Counted from the first letter of the stretch, positions 18,122 to 29,067 are shown. The stretch is 64,000 nt of DNA from Bacteroidota bacterium (GCA_025998875.1 AP024675.1:1647549-1711548); one strand, 5' to 3'. A program made the numbers and translations. Notes: generated from the sequence alone by a model not told the origin.

Positions 18122-19996
18122 ATGGCGAGATCCGATGTACGCATCGTAGAGCTACCCGAAGTCACCGTGCGTATTGCCGGTGATTCCGGCGATGGCATGC
18201 AGCTTACCGGCAGTCAGTTTACCTCGGTGACCGCGCTGGTGGGCAACGATCTATCCACCCTGCCGGATTTTCCGGCCGAGATCCGGGCGCCGGCCGGAAC
18301 GACCTACGGGGTATCGGCCTTTCAGATCCGGTTTGCCAGCTCCGATATCCTCACGCCCGGCGATGAGTGCGATGCCCTGGTGGCGATGAACCCGGCCGCG
18401 CTGAAGACGAACATCGCCCGGCTGCGTAAGGGAGGCATTTTGATCGTCAACGAGGACGCCTTCACGGAGCGCGACCTGCAGTTGGCCGGATATACGGGCA
18501 ATCCCCTCGAGGACGGGAGTCTTTCGGAATATGAGCTCTACCGGGTGCCCATCACCCGGCTCACCCAGGAGGCGCTTGCGGAGCTCAAGCTTCCCTTCAA
18601 GGTCGTGGAGCGCTCCAAAAACATGTTTGCCCTGGGCCTGTTGCTCTGGCTCTATGATCGGCCCATGGATTACACGATCCGGTGGCTTGAGCAGCGCTTC
18701 GCCAAGCAGCCGGATATCTTGGAGGCGAACCTGCGTGCCCTGCGCGCTGGATATCACTATGGGGACACGGTGGAGGCCTTCAGCACCCGGTACCGCGTAG
18801 CGCCGGCCAAGCTGCCACCGGGTACATACCGGAACATCACAGGCAACCAGGCCACGGCGCTGGGGCTGATCGCCGCCTCTCAGCGGGCCGGTTTGGAGCT
18901 CTTCTACGGCAGCTATCCCATCACGCCCGCCTCCGATGTGCTGCATGAGCTGGCCAAGTACAAGCATTTTCGCGTCTTCACCTTCCAGGCCGAGGACGAA
19001 ATCGCCGCGGTCACGGCCGTGATCGGGGCCGCCTACGGGGGGAAGCTCGCCGTCACGGGCACCTCGGGTCCGGGGTTGGCGCTCAAAACCGAGGCCATCG
19101 GGCTGGGCGTGATGCTCGAGCTCCCGTTGGTGATCCTGGATATCCAGCGCGCCGGTCCCTCCACAGGCATGCCCACGAAAACCGAACAGGCCGATTTGCT
19201 CCAGGCCATGTTCGGCCGTAACGGAGAAGCGCCCGTGCCCATCGTAGCCCCGGCTACGCCGGGAGAGTGTTTCTGGATGGTGCTGGAGGCCTGTCGGATT
19301 GCGCTCAAGTACATGACCCCGGTTTTCTTCCTCTCCGACGGCTATCTGGCCAATGGTTCTGAACCCTGGCGCATTCCGGAGCCAGAAGAGCTTCCCGATC
19401 TGCGCGTGCGCTTTGCCACTGAGCCCAACGCCAACGGGCGATTCCTGCCCTACAAGCGGGATCCGGACACGCTGGCCCGTCCCTGGGCCCTGCCCGGCAC
19501 CCCGGGCCTCATGCACCGGATCGGGGGACTGGAGAAGCAGCACGAGACGGGCAACGTCTCCTATGATCCGGACAACCACGATTTCATGGTCCGGCTCCGG
19601 GCTGAAAAGATCCAGCGCATCGCCGAGGATATCCCTCCGGCGGAGCTGGAGGGAGATCCCGAGGCCCGGCTGCTCGTCGTGGGCTGGGGATCCACCTACG
19701 GGGCGATCAAGACAGCGGTGCAGCGGCTCCGCCAGAAGGGCTACAAGGTGGCGCAGGTGCATCTGCGCTATCTCAACCCCTTCCCCAAAAACCTGGGGGA
19801 GATCCTCACCCGCTTCGAGCGCATTCTGGTGCCGGAGATCAACCTGGGGCAACTCGTTCGTCTGCTCCGGGATCGGTATCTTGTGCCGGCCGAAGGCTAC
19901 AACCGGGTACGCGGATTGCCTTTCACCGCTGCGGAGCTGGAGGCCAGAATGCAGGACATCCTCACAGAGGGCAACGGACATCCGGAAGGAAACTGA
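18122..19996 (+). CDS. korA: 2-oxoacid:ferredoxin oxidoreductase, fused gamma-alpha subunit (KorA type)
   Basis: A 624-residue subunit of 2-oxoglutarate:ferredoxin oxidoreductase, which converts a 2-oxoacid plus CoA to acyl-CoA with reduction of ferredoxin. The gamma domain (residues 1-200) opens VTVRIAGDSGDGMQLTG. The alpha domain starts near residue 230 with ITGNQATALGLIAASQRAG and has YPITPASDVLHEL, AVTGTSGPGLALKTEA and GPSTGMPTKTEQADL. This gamma-alpha fusion order is typical of KorA. 2-Oxoglutarate is the likely substrate by similarity of arrangement; other 2-oxoacids are possible. It lies three bases before korB. Confidence 0.92.
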   Translation: MARSDVRIVELPEVTVRIAGDSGDGMQLTGSQFTSVTALVGNDLSTLPDFPAEIRAPAGTTYGVSAFQIRFASSDILTPGDECDALVAMNPAALKTNIARLRKGGILIVNEDAFTERDLQLAGYTGNPLEDGSLSEYELYRVPITRLTQEALAELKLPFKVVERSKNMFALGLLLWLYDRPMDYTIRWLEQRFAKQPDILEANLRALRAGYHYGDTVEAFSTRYRVAPAKLPPGTYRNITGNQATALGLIAASQRAGLELFYGSYPITPASDVLHELAKYKHFRVFTFQAEDEIAAVTAVIGAAYGGKLAVTGTSGPGLALKTEAIGLGVMLELPLVILDIQRAGPSTGMPTKTEQADLLQAMFGRNGEAPVPIVAPATPGECFWMVLEACRIALKYMTPVFFLSDGYLANGSEPWRIPEPEELPDLRVRFATEPNANGRFLPYKRDPDTLARPWALPGTPGLMHRIGGLEKQHETGNVSYDPDNHDFMVRLRAEKIQRIAEDIPPAELEGDPEARLLVVGWGSTYGAIKTAVQRLRQKGYKVAQVHLRYLNPFPKNLGEILTRFERILVPEINLGQLVRLLRDRYLVPAEGYNRVRGLPFTAAELEARMQDILTEGNGHPEGN

Positions 19997-19999
19997 GCT

Positions 20000-21115
<1,116 letters not shown>

Positions 21116-21159
21116 CCGTTTCGAGAGGGGGAGCGCTCTTCTGCTCCCCGGGAGGGGAT

Positions 21160-21744
21160 ATGGCGATTTTGCCCATTTACGCATATGGCCATCCGATCCT
21201 GCGCGCGCCGGCTCGCCCCGTAGAAGGGGATAGTCCGGAGCTGCAGCAGCTCATCGAGGACATGCTCGAGACCATGTATCAGGCCGCGGGCATCGGATTG
21301 GCCGCTCCTCAGGTGGGCCACAGCCTGCGTCTGTTTGTGGCCGATCTGGCCCAGCCCTCCGGGGGGGAAGGGCATCGCGGACGGCCCGGAAAGCCCGAGG
21401 TGTTCATCAACCCAGAGATCCTCGCCGTCTCCGATGTGGAGGTGGAATACGAAGAGGGCTGTCTGAGCATACCCGAGGTACGGGAGCGCATCTGGCGGCC
21501 GGAGGTGATCCGGGTCCGCTATCAGGACCGGGATTTTCGCTGGCACGAAGAGGAGATGGGTGGGCTGCGGGCGCGCGTTTTCCAGCATGAATACGACCAT
21601 CTGGAGGGGATACTGCTCATCGACCGCATCAGCGCTTTTCGGCGTCGTCTGCTGCGTCGCAAATTGGAGGACATTGCTCAGGGCCGCGTGCAGGTCGATT
21701 ACCTGCTGGCCATTGCCTCACCGGCTCCTCAGGTGGTGCGCTAA
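21160..21744 (+). CDS. def: Peptide deformylase
   Basis: A 194-residue metallo-enzyme removing the formyl group from nascent peptides. All three motifs are present: GIGLAAPQVG, EEGCLSIPE (metal-ligand Cys) and QHEYDHLEG (HExxH). The start is MAILPIYAYG behind ggaggggat. A longer in-frame start inside korB has no SD. It abuts fmt with no intervening base, the usual def-fmt pair. Confidence 0.96.
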   Translation: MAILPIYAYGHPILRAPARPVEGDSPELQQLIEDMLETMYQAAGIGLAAPQVGHSLRLFVADLAQPSGGEGHRGRPGKPEVFINPEILAVSDVEVEYEEGCLSIPEVRERIWRPEVIRVRYQDRDFRWHEEEMGGLRARVFQHEYDHLEGILLIDRISAFRRRLLRRKLEDIAQGRVQVDYLLAIASPAPQVVR

Positions 21745-22668
21745 ATGGGCCTGCGCATCGTCTTTATGGGGACGCCCCAGTTCGCTGTCCCCAGCCTGGA
21801 AGCTTTGCTCCGCTCCGGACACGATGTGGTGGGTGTGGTCACAGGGCCGGATAAGCCCCGGGGGCGAGGTCTAAGGCCGCAGCCCACCCCGGTCAAGGTT
21901 GCTGCCTTGAAGGCCGGCAAGCCCATACGAGAGCCGGCCTCCCTCCGGGATTCGGATTTTCTGGAGACGCTCCGGGCCTGGAGACCGGATGTGATCGTTG
22001 TGGTCGCCTTTCGCATCTTGCCCCCCGAGGTGTTTCGTCTCCCTCCGTACGGGAGTATCAACCTGCACGCCTCGCTATTGCCCCGCTATCGGGGGCCGGC
22101 TCCCATTCACTGGGCCATTATCCGGGGGGAGCAGGAGACGGGCGTGACCACGTTTCTCCTGGAAGAAACGGTGGATACGGGGATGATCCTCGTGCAGAAA
22201 CGCTGTCCGATCGGGCCGGAGGAGACCGCCGGCGAGCTGCATGATCGGCTTATGTATCTGGGGGCCGAGGCCGTGCTGGAGACCGTCGAGGGGCTCCAGG
22301 GGGGCTGGCTCGTCCCCAAGCCGCAGAATCCCGCAGAGGCCAGTTATGCCCCTAAGGTGGATCGGGACATGGCCCGCATACCCTGGCATGAGCCCGCCTC
22401 CGTGGTGCACAACTGGATCCGGGGCCTTTCCCCGTATCCAGGGGCCTGGACCTCCCACAACGGGGAGGTGCTGACTTTCTACCGGTCCCGGCCTGTAGAG
22501 GGCGATGGTCGGCCCGGGGAAGTGCTGCGGGCAGATCGATGTCTGGTCGTGGCTTGCGCACAGGGGGCGGTGGAAATTCTGGAACTGCAACGACCCAATC
22601 GGAAACGGCTCCCAGCTGAGGCTTTCCTGCGCGGCTATCGGATACAGCCCGGGACCATACTGGGCTAG
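21745..22668 (+). CDS. fmt: Methionyl-tRNA formyltransferase
   Basis: A 307-residue enzyme that formylates initiator Met-tRNA using 10-formyl-THF. The formyltransferase domain starts LRIVFMGTPQFAVPSL and holds INLHASLLPRYRGPAPI (catalytic Asn/His and SLLP), with LEETVDTGMIL carrying the third catalytic Asp region. The C-terminal tRNA-binding domain begins near GAWTSHNGEVL. The ATG directly follows the def stop codon. Confidence 0.96.
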   Translation: MGLRIVFMGTPQFAVPSLEALLRSGHDVVGVVTGPDKPRGRGLRPQPTPVKVAALKAGKPIREPASLRDSDFLETLRAWRPDVIVVVAFRILPPEVFRLPPYGSINLHASLLPRYRGPAPIHWAIIRGEQETGVTTFLLEETVDTGMILVQKRCPIGPEETAGELHDRLMYLGAEAVLETVEGLQGGWLVPKPQNPAEASYAPKVDRDMARIPWHEPASVVHNWIRGLSPYPGAWTSHNGEVLTFYRSRPVEGDGRPGEVLRADRCLVVACAQGAVEILELQRPNRKRLPAEAFLRGYRIQPGTILG

Positions 22669-22730
22669 CCGGTACGGGAATTGCCCATCGGACACGCAGC
22701 GTCATGGCCCTTAAGCGGAAAGAGGAGCCG

Positions 22731-24818
22731 ATGAGCTCGACGATCGATCGTATGCGCAGATATCTGCGGGAACTGGCCTACAACCTGTGGTGGAGCTGGA
22801 ATCCAGAGGCACAGGCCCTCTTTGAGGCGCTCAATCCCTTGCTCTGGCAGGCCAGCCGCCACAACCCGGTGGCCGTCTGGCGCGCTCTGGATGAGGCCCT
22901 GCTCAGGGATCGCGCCGAGAGCCCGGCCTTCCGGGAGCATCTCGAAAGCGTTTACGAGCGATTCCGGGCCTATATGGACAGAGAGGCGGAAAATGGCCAT
23001 GAGCAGGGGCTGGTGGCGTATTTCTGCATGGAATTCGGTCTGCACGAGAGCCTGCCCCTATATGCGGGCGGGTTGGGCGTGCTGGCTGGCGATCATCTGA
23101 AGTCGGCCAGCGATCTGGGCATCCCCATGGTGGCCGTGGGGATCTTGTGGCGCGAGGGGTACGGTAGCCAGCGCTTTACCCCGGAGGGGTGGCAGCTGGA
23201 GCACTACGAGCCTCTGGATCCCTATTTGGGGCCCTTTGTGCCACTTACGTATCCGGATGGGGCGCCGATTCTGGTCTCCGTACCGCTGCAGGGACGTCGG
23301 GTCTGGATACGGGGCTGGCGCCTGCAGGTGGGCCGAGTGCCCCTGTACCTACTGGATACGGATTTCGAAACGAATTCGGAGCCGGACCGCGCGCTCACCC
23401 GTCGGCTCTACGCTGATGGGGCGGATCTGCGTATCCGACAGGAGGCCGTCCTCGGCATCGGGGGGGTGCGCCTGCTCCGCGCCCTCGGGATCAGACCCAC
23501 CACCTTTCACCTCAACGAGGGGCACAGCGCCTTGCTACTGCTGGAACTGCTCCGTGAAGCGCGCGCGGAGGGATACGGCTGGCAAGAGGCATGGGAGCGC
23601 GTCCGTCAGCAGTGTGTCTTTACCACGCACACCCCTGTGCCCGCCGGGCATGATCGCTTCGAACCCGAGCTCATGGAGCGCGTTCTGGACAGCTATCGCC
23701 TTGAGCTGGGCCTCAGTCAGGAACAGTTCCTCGCCCTGGGGCGCGTCTATACGGGCGATGCGCGGGAGCCTTTCTGCATGACCGTGCTAGCCCTGAAGGG
23801 ATCCCGCTGGGCCAACGGGGTAAGCCGCCTGCACGCGGAGGTGTCGCGCAACATGTGGCAGGAGCTCTACCCGGATCACCCGGTACAGGAGGTGCCCATC
23901 ACGCACGTAACCAACGGCGTACACCTGCCCGGTTGGGCCAGCAGAACGGCTCGAGAATTCCTTCGTCGGTACTTCGGCCCGGACTGGGAAGAGCACCAGA
24001 TTGAGCCGGATTTCTGGGCCCGGATTGATGAGGTGCCGGATGAAGTCCTGTGGGCCTATAGAAACACCCTACGTCGGGAACTGATCGGTTTCATCGCCGA
24101 GTACGTGCGCACCCAGTCGCTTTCGGTCCCCGCACCGGCGCTCAATCCGGAGGCGCTCACGATCGGTTTTGCGCGGCGTTTTGCCCCCTACAAGCGGCCC
24201 ACCCTTCTGTTCCGGGATCCGGATCGCCTGGCGCGGTTGCTCAGCGATCCCGACCGCCCGGTGCAGATCTTCTTTGCCGGAAAAGCCCACCCCCGGGATG
24301 ACTGGGGGAAGCGGCTGCTGCAGGAGATATATCAGCTGAGCCTGCGTCCGGAGTTCGCCGGCAAGATCATACTGCTGGAAGATTACGATCTGCACATCGC
24401 CCGTCAGCTGGTGGCGGGCTGTGATGTGTGGCTCAACACCCCGCGTCGGCCTTATGAGGCCAGCGGCACCAGCGGCATGAAGGTTACCCTCCATGCCGGT
24501 TTGAACGCAAGCGTGCTCGATGGGTGGTGGTGCGAGGGCTTCAACGGCCGCAACGGATGGGCCATAGGTGACGGGACCGAGGAGCGCGACCCCCAGCTAC
24601 AGGATGCGCGGGATGCGGAGGCCCTGTATGCCGTGCTGGAGGGGGAGATTCTTCCCCTTTTCTTCGAACGCGATGAACAGGGCATACCTCGCCGCTGGTT
24701 GGAGCGGGTCCGGGAGGCGTGGAAGACGCTTCTGGCTTCCTTCAACACCTGCCGCATGCTCCAGGAATATTGGCAAAAAGCCTACCGGCACGCGGATTGG
24801 TCCACCGTCGGCCGTTAG
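22731..24818 (+). CDS. glgP: Alpha-glucan phosphorylase (GT35, short bacterial type)
   Basis: A 695-residue enzyme that phosphorolyses glycogen or maltodextrin to glucose-1-phosphate. The N-terminus (LRELAYNLWWSWNPEAQALFE) is the DUF3417 domain of the short GT35 type. GLHESLPLYAGGLGVLAGDH, HLNEGHSALL and TTHTPVPAGHDRF follow. The C-terminal half has FARRFAPYKRPTL, the AGKAHP motif and the PLP-lysine region EASGTSGMKVTLH. An ATG at 22704 in the same frame lacks an SD, so 22731 behind a purine-rich agaggag is preferred. Its stop codon overlaps that of the convergent sua5. Confidence 0.9.
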   Translation: MSSTIDRMRRYLRELAYNLWWSWNPEAQALFEALNPLLWQASRHNPVAVWRALDEALLRDRAESPAFREHLESVYERFRAYMDREAENGHEQGLVAYFCMEFGLHESLPLYAGGLGVLAGDHLKSASDLGIPMVAVGILWREGYGSQRFTPEGWQLEHYEPLDPYLGPFVPLTYPDGAPILVSVPLQGRRVWIRGWRLQVGRVPLYLLDTDFETNSEPDRALTRRLYADGADLRIRQEAVLGIGGVRLLRALGIRPTTFHLNEGHSALLLLELLREARAEGYGWQEAWERVRQQCVFTTHTPVPAGHDRFEPELMERVLDSYRLELGLSQEQFLALGRVYTGDAREPFCMTVLALKGSRWANGVSRLHAEVSRNMWQELYPDHPVQEVPITHVTNGVHLPGWASRTAREFLRRYFGPDWEEHQIEPDFWARIDEVPDEVLWAYRNTLRRELIGFIAEYVRTQSLSVPAPALNPEALTIGFARRFAPYKRPTLLFRDPDRLARLLSDPDRPVQIFFAGKAHPRDDWGKRLLQEIYQLSLRPEFAGKIILLEDYDLHIARQLVAGCDVWLNTPRRPYEASGTSGMKVTLHAGLNASVLDGWWCEGFNGRNGWAIGDGTEERDPQLQDARDAEALYAVLEGEILPLFFERDEQGIPRRWLERVREAWKTLLASFNTCRMLQEYWQKAYRHADWSTVGR

Positions 24819-25858
24819 CCCAGCTCTAGCACCCGATCGGCAGCCCGTCTGAGGCGATCCCGTATAGCCAGCCCCAGACCATGGCCGCCGAAGTCACGGG
24901 CCAGCAGCCGCTCTGCCGGGGATTGGTCCAGCCGCCTCAGGGCCGCATACAGGTTGCGTGCCACCCCAGCAAGGTCCTTCAGGGACCCGACCACCTCCAG
25001 CAGGTGGGGGCCCGGATCGGCAAGATGGGCCAGGTCTTCTTCGGCGATCAGCAACCCCAGGCGGAATGGGCTGGAGCGCATCTGCTCACGCAGATGGGCG
25101 CGCACGGACTCCGGGGGGCCGATGATTAGCTCCAGGGGTTTATGGGGAGCATAATGCCGTTCCAGCAACCCCGGTGATCGGAGGGGGCCCTCCGGAGGGG
25201 TGTGATCTCGTATCAGCACAGGCCCCAGTACTTCCTGAAGCGCTTCGGGCGTGATTCCGCCGGGCCGCAGCACCACGGGTGGCTGTCTGGTGAGGTCGAG
25301 CACGGTCGATTCCACCCCCAGCGGGGTCGGACCTGCGTCCAGGATCATATCGATGCGTCCATCTAGATCGGCGCGCACGTGTTCGGCCGTGGTGGGGCTT
25401 GTGTGGCCGAACAGGTTGGCGCTGGGCGCAACCAGGGGGCGGTCGGCCGCCCGCAGCAGGGCCAGCGCCACGGGATGGGCCGGAATGCGTATGGCCACGG
25501 TATCGGCTCCACCGGTGACAAGAGGGGAGAGCAGGTGTAGCCGGGGCAGGACCACGGTCAGGGGCCCCGGCCAGAACCGCCGGGCCAGCCGGTAGACGGC
25601 GTCCGGCACGTAGGCGGCCACATAGGAGATCATGGCCAGATTGGGCACGTGCACGATCAGCGGATCGCTGAGCGGTCTTTCCTTGGCCTCGAATACCCGG
25701 CGGACCGCTTCCTCATTGAGCGCGTCTGCGCCCAGACCGTAGACCGTCTCCGTGGGAAAGGCCACCAGCCCTCCCCGTCGGATGATCTGCGCGGCCTCGG
25801 AGATCAGGCGCCGTTCCGGTTTTTCGGGGTGCACTTTGCGTATGAGGGTCTTCTGCAT
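24815..25858 (-). CDS. sua5: Threonylcarbamoyl-AMP synthase (Sua5 form)
   Basis: A 347-residue enzyme making threonylcarbamoyl-AMP from Thr, bicarbonate and ATP, for the t6A37 modification of tRNA. The YrdC/TsaC domain covers residues 15-200 (GGLVAFPTETVYGLGADA, VFEAKERPLSDPLIVHV, APSANLFGHTSPT). The extra C-terminal Sua5 domain starts near RSPGLLERHYAPHKPLELI, so it is Sua5 rather than short TsaC. It lies 36 bases behind the PLP enzyme and may end the tyrosine-catabolism operon. Its TAA overlaps the glgP TAG on the other strand. Confidence 0.93.
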   Translation of the reverse strand: MQKTLIRKVHPEKPERRLISEAAQIIRRGGLVAFPTETVYGLGADALNEEAVRRVFEAKERPLSDPLIVHVPNLAMISYVAAYVPDAVYRLARRFWPGPLTVVLPRLHLLSPLVTGGADTVAIRIPAHPVALALLRAADRPLVAPSANLFGHTSPTTAEHVRADLDGRIDMILDAGPTPLGVESTVLDLTRQPPVVLRPGGITPEALQEVLGPVLIRDHTPPEGPLRSPGLLERHYAPHKPLELIIGPPESVRAHLREQMRSSPFRLGLLIAEEDLAHLADPGPHLLEVVGSLKDLAGVARNLYAALRRLDQSPAERLLARDFGGHGLGLAIRDRLRRAADRVLELG

Positions 25859-25894
25859 AGGCCGCTGTGGGGTGCATGAGGAAGCCGTTTGGCC

Positions 25895-27199
25895 TCAGGA
25901 AATCACCGATTCCGGGATGGCCTCCAGGGCGGCCTCCAGATCCCGGATGAGGTCTTCAGGTTCCTCCAATCCGATGGAGAGCCGGATACCCCCCGCGGGA
26001 ATGCCGATGGATTCCTGCACCTCGGGCGGAATGGCCGCATGCGTCATGGAGCTCGGATGCTCGATGAGCGTGCGCACGTTGCCCAGACTCACGGCCAGCG
26101 TAATGGTGTAGGCATGTCGGGCGATGTGGTTCATAAAGGCGCTGGCCAGCAGTTGCCGTTCCTCGGGACTGTTTCCGGCAAGTTCGAAAAACAGAATAGT
26201 GCCCGGGGCGAAGCGGTTCCGGTAGTCGCGCATCTGCCGCTGGGCCAGCTCGTACTGGGGAAATGTGGGCAGTCCGGGATAGACCACGCGGGCCACCCGC
26301 GGGTGCTGGCTTAGGTATTCGGCCACGATTCGGGCCGTCTCCTGCTGGCGTTCTACCCGCACAGCCAGGCTGGGAAGCCCGTAGGCCAGGATGCTCCAGG
26401 CCGAGCGAGGGGAAAGGGCGCCCCCAAAGTCTTTGCGATACAGCAGCAGGTCGTCCCGAAACGACCACGGACAGATGACCGCGCCCCCCATGTCTGTGCC
26501 GAAGCCACCGATGTTCTTCGTCAGACTGTGGACCACGAAATCAGCCCCGAGCTCCAGCGGCCGCTGACAGTACGGGGTCGCAAACGTGTTGTCCACCACG
26601 ACATAGATGCGCTCCTCGGGGGGGCGTCGGCTGTTATGGCGTTTTACCTGTTCCGATACGGCCCGGATGTCGATGAGCTCCAGAGTCGGGTTGACCGGTG
26701 TTTCGAAGTACACCACCCGCGTTTGGGGCAGCAGATTGGCCTCTAGCGCCTCTGGATCGGTCAGGTCCACCGGCGTGGCGCGGATACCGTAACGGGGAAG
26801 CCAGTTGTACAGCAGGCTGTGCGTGCAGCCATAGAGCGTTTTATGCGCCACGATGTGTTGGCCCTGCTGCAGGAGCACACCCAGAATAGCCGAGATAGCG
26901 GCCATACCTGTGGCAAAAGTCACGGCCGTCTCCCCGCCCTCGGCGATGGCCAGATGTTCTTCCAGGAGCTCCTTGTTGGGCTCCCCGAGCCGATCGTAGA
27001 TGTAGATGGGTTTTTCGCGCAGGTGTTCTTCACGGGCGAAGTGCTGAAACCCCTCCGCGCCCCGATAGGTGGAGTCCAGCCGAAACGTCGTCGAAGTCGA
27101 TATCGGGGGCACAACGTGGTGGCTGTAGTCCCAGGCCTTGGAGTGGAATTTGCCATGTATGAGCTGGCTGGGCACCTGGTAGCGTTTTCGGGAGGCCAT
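25895..27199 (-). CDS. Cys/Met-metabolism PLP enzyme (cystathionine gamma-synthase/lyase or methionine gamma-lyase family)
   Basis: A 434-residue fold-type I PLP enzyme. Family signs are YDRLGEPNKELLEEHLA, GMAAISAIL, FETPVNPTLELIDI, VDNTFATPYCQRPLELGAD and the PLP-binding SLTKNIGG (K228). The C-terminus keeps AVSLGNVRTLIEHPSSMTH. Reactions in this family include gamma-elimination or replacement on cystathionine, homoserine esters or methionine; the exact one cannot be assigned. It sits downstream of the homogentisate genes and a flavin reductase-like gene, all on the minus strand with short gaps. Confidence 0.85.
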   Translation of the reverse strand: MASRKRYQVPSQLIHGKFHSKAWDYSHHVVPPISTSTTFRLDSTYRGAEGFQHFAREEHLREKPIYIYDRLGEPNKELLEEHLAIAEGGETAVTFATGMAAISAILGVLLQQGQHIVAHKTLYGCTHSLLYNWLPRYGIRATPVDLTDPEALEANLLPQTRVVYFETPVNPTLELIDIRAVSEQVKRHNSRRPPEERIYVVVDNTFATPYCQRPLELGADFVVHSLTKNIGGFGTDMGGAVICPWSFRDDLLLYRKDFGGALSPRSAWSILAYGLPSLAVRVERQQETARIVAEYLSQHPRVARVVYPGLPTFPQYELAQRQMRDYRNRFAPGTILFFELAGNSPEERQLLASAFMNHIARHAYTITLAVSLGNVRTLIEHPSSMTHAAIPPEVQESIGIPAGGIRLSIGLEEPEDLIRDLEAALEAIPESVIS

Positions 27200-27215
27200 G
27201 ACGTGTTTCTCCTCT

Positions 27216-27875
27216 TCAGCGTTCCGCTTTGAAGTATGTGGATATGATCTCCGGACCCGGTCGGGGGAGCTCGAAGACGTCCGTGCGCACCCGCACGTAG
27301 GCCGAGCCCCCCAGGCGGCCGATCGGGTCGTAGGCCTCCAGCCGGATGCGCCCCTCTTCGTAGAGCTCCTCCCGGACGTGGGCCACCAGAACCTGGCCCA
27401 CCACGAGTGTGCCGCTCAGCGGGCCTTCCCCGATGGGAAGCAGATGCAGCAGCTGGCACTCGAATTGGATGGGGGATTCGGCAACTCGGGGAGGGCGGAC
27501 CCGAAGGCTCTCGATCGGGGTCAGTCCGGAGACCGCGAACTCATCGACCTCTTGAGGCCAGTCGGCCGAGGCGCGGTTCATGGCCTCAGCCAGCGCGAAG
27601 GAAATGCAGTTGACCACGAATTGCCCGGTTTCCTCGATGTTGCGCAGGGTATCCTTCCGGCTTCCGTCCCCGCGCCGCATGGGGGAGATGGCCACGGCCG
27701 GGGGATTGGCCCCGACGCCCATGAAAAAGCTGAAGGGGGCCAGGTTCGGTTGGCCTTCCCGGTTTACGGTCGAGACCAGCGCGATCGGGCGGGGCACGAT
27801 GGAGCCGATGAGGAGCTTGTAGCGCTCCTGCACGTCCATCCGGCTCAGCTCGAGCAGGCGATGGGTTTGCGGCAT
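27216..27875 (-). CDS. Flavin reductase-like FMN-binding protein
   Basis: A 219-residue split-barrel flavoprotein of the flavin reductase-like family: YKLLIGSIVPRPIALVST, NLAPFSFFMGVGANPP, DTLRNIEETGQFVVN. These proteins bind FMN and often reduce flavin with NAD(P)H for a partner oxygenase, or have an unassigned role. It is 11 bases downstream of hmgA and 16 bases upstream of the PLP enzyme gene. HPPD and homogentisate dioxygenase do not need flavin, so its place in this operon is unexplained. Confidence 0.82.
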   Translation of the reverse strand: MPQTHRLLELSRMDVQERYKLLIGSIVPRPIALVSTVNREGQPNLAPFSFFMGVGANPPAVAISPMRRGDGSRKDTLRNIEETGQFVVNCISFALAEAMNRASADWPQEVDEFAVSGLTPIESLRVRPPRVAESPIQFECQLLHLLPIGEGPLSGTLVVGQVLVAHVREELYEEGRIRLEAYDPIGRLGGSAYVRVRTDVFELPRPGPEIISTYFKAER

Positions 27876-27886
27876 CGTTGCTTCCC

Positions 27887-29056
27887 TTAGGCGTTTACGG
27901 GTTTTTCCAGCCAGGAATAGGCATACTGCTCATCCTCCAGGGCCAGGGCCTGCCTGGTGAGCGCAAGCGGCCGGAAGGTATCGATCATCACGGCCAGCTC
28001 CCGCGTTTCCTTGGCTCCGATGCTGGCCTCTACTGTGCCCGGATGGGGGCCGTGCGGGATGCCCCCCGGATGCAGAGTAATGGAGCCTATCTCGATCCCG
28101 CGCCGGCTCATGAAGTTCCCATCGACGTAGTAGAGCACCTCATCGGAGTCGATGTTGGAGTGGTTGTAGGGGGCCGGTATGGCCAGCGGATGGTAGTCAA
28201 AAAGCCGGGGCACGAAGGAGCAGACGACCAGATTGGGACCGGCGAACATCTGGTGTACGGGCGGCGGCTGGTGTATGCGCCCGGTGATGGGCTCGAAGTC
28301 GTGAATGGAAATGGCCCACGGATAGTTGTATCCATCCCATCCCACCACATCGAAGGGGTGATGGGGATAGATGAACCGATACAGGAAGCCCTGTTTTTTG
28401 ACCCGCACCTCGAATTCCCCGGCCTCATCGTAGGTGTGCAATTCCGTCGGGGGACGCATGTCCCGCTCGCAGTACGGGGCGTGCTCCTCCATCTGACCGT
28501 AGGCGTTGCGGTACTTGCGGGGGATCTCGATGGCTCCGCGCATTTCGGCAATGAAGAGCCGCACCGGGGTGCCGGTAAGCCGGTAGCGGTGGATGGTGCC
28601 GCGCGGGATGATGAGATAATCGCCCGCCCCGAAAGGCACGTCGCCGAAGATCGTCTCCAGCACCCCTTCACCCTGGTGCACGAAGATCAGCTCATCGCCT
28701 TCGGCGTTTTTATAGAAGAAGCCCGTTTCCCTTTCGGTCGGACGGGCCACGGAGATCACCACATCCGCATTGACCAGGAGCGGTACCCGGGAGGAGAGGA
28801 AATCGCCGCCTTCCGGGGCGTTCCAGGTGCGCAGATGCCGCGGCCGGAGGTCGGTGGGGATCACCTCCGGTTGCCAGGGTATGGGATCCAGAATGCGGGC
28901 GATGCGGGTCGGCGGGTAGAGATGATACAGGATGGCCGATACGCCGGAGAATCCCTCGGTGCCGAAGACCTCTTCGGCATACAAGGATCCGTCGGGTTTA
29001 CGGAATTGCGTATGCCGCTTATGCGGCACCTCTCCCAGACGCACGTAGTACGGCAT
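27887..29056 (-). CDS. hmgA: Homogentisate 1,2-dioxygenase
   Basis: A 389-residue cupin-type iron dioxygenase that opens the ring of homogentisate to maleylacetoacetate. Recognisable blocks are LGEVPHKRHTQFRKPDGSLY at the N-terminus, FGAGDYLIIPRGTIHRYRL in the N-cupin and SLHPGGIPHGPHPGTVEAS-like residues (here ITLHPGGIPHGPHPGTVEAS), which bear the iron ligands. It stands between the FAH-family gene (11 bases upstream) and the flavin reductase. Length is slightly shorter than animal enzymes, as is common in bacterial relatives. Confidence 0.92.
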   Translation of the reverse strand: MPYYVRLGEVPHKRHTQFRKPDGSLYAEEVFGTEGFSGVSAILYHLYPPTRIARILDPIPWQPEVIPTDLRPRHLRTWNAPEGGDFLSSRVPLLVNADVVISVARPTERETGFFYKNAEGDELIFVHQGEGVLETIFGDVPFGAGDYLIIPRGTIHRYRLTGTPVRLFIAEMRGAIEIPRKYRNAYGQMEEHAPYCERDMRPPTELHTYDEAGEFEVRVKKQGFLYRFIYPHHPFDVVGWDGYNYPWAISIHDFEPITGRIHQPPPVHQMFAGPNLVVCSFVPRLFDYHPLAIPAPYNHSNIDSDEVLYYVDGNFMSRRGIEIGSITLHPGGIPHGPHPGTVEASIGAKETRELAVMIDTFRPLALTRQALALEDEQYAYSWLEKPVNA

Positions 29057-29067
29057 GGCTTCTCCTC

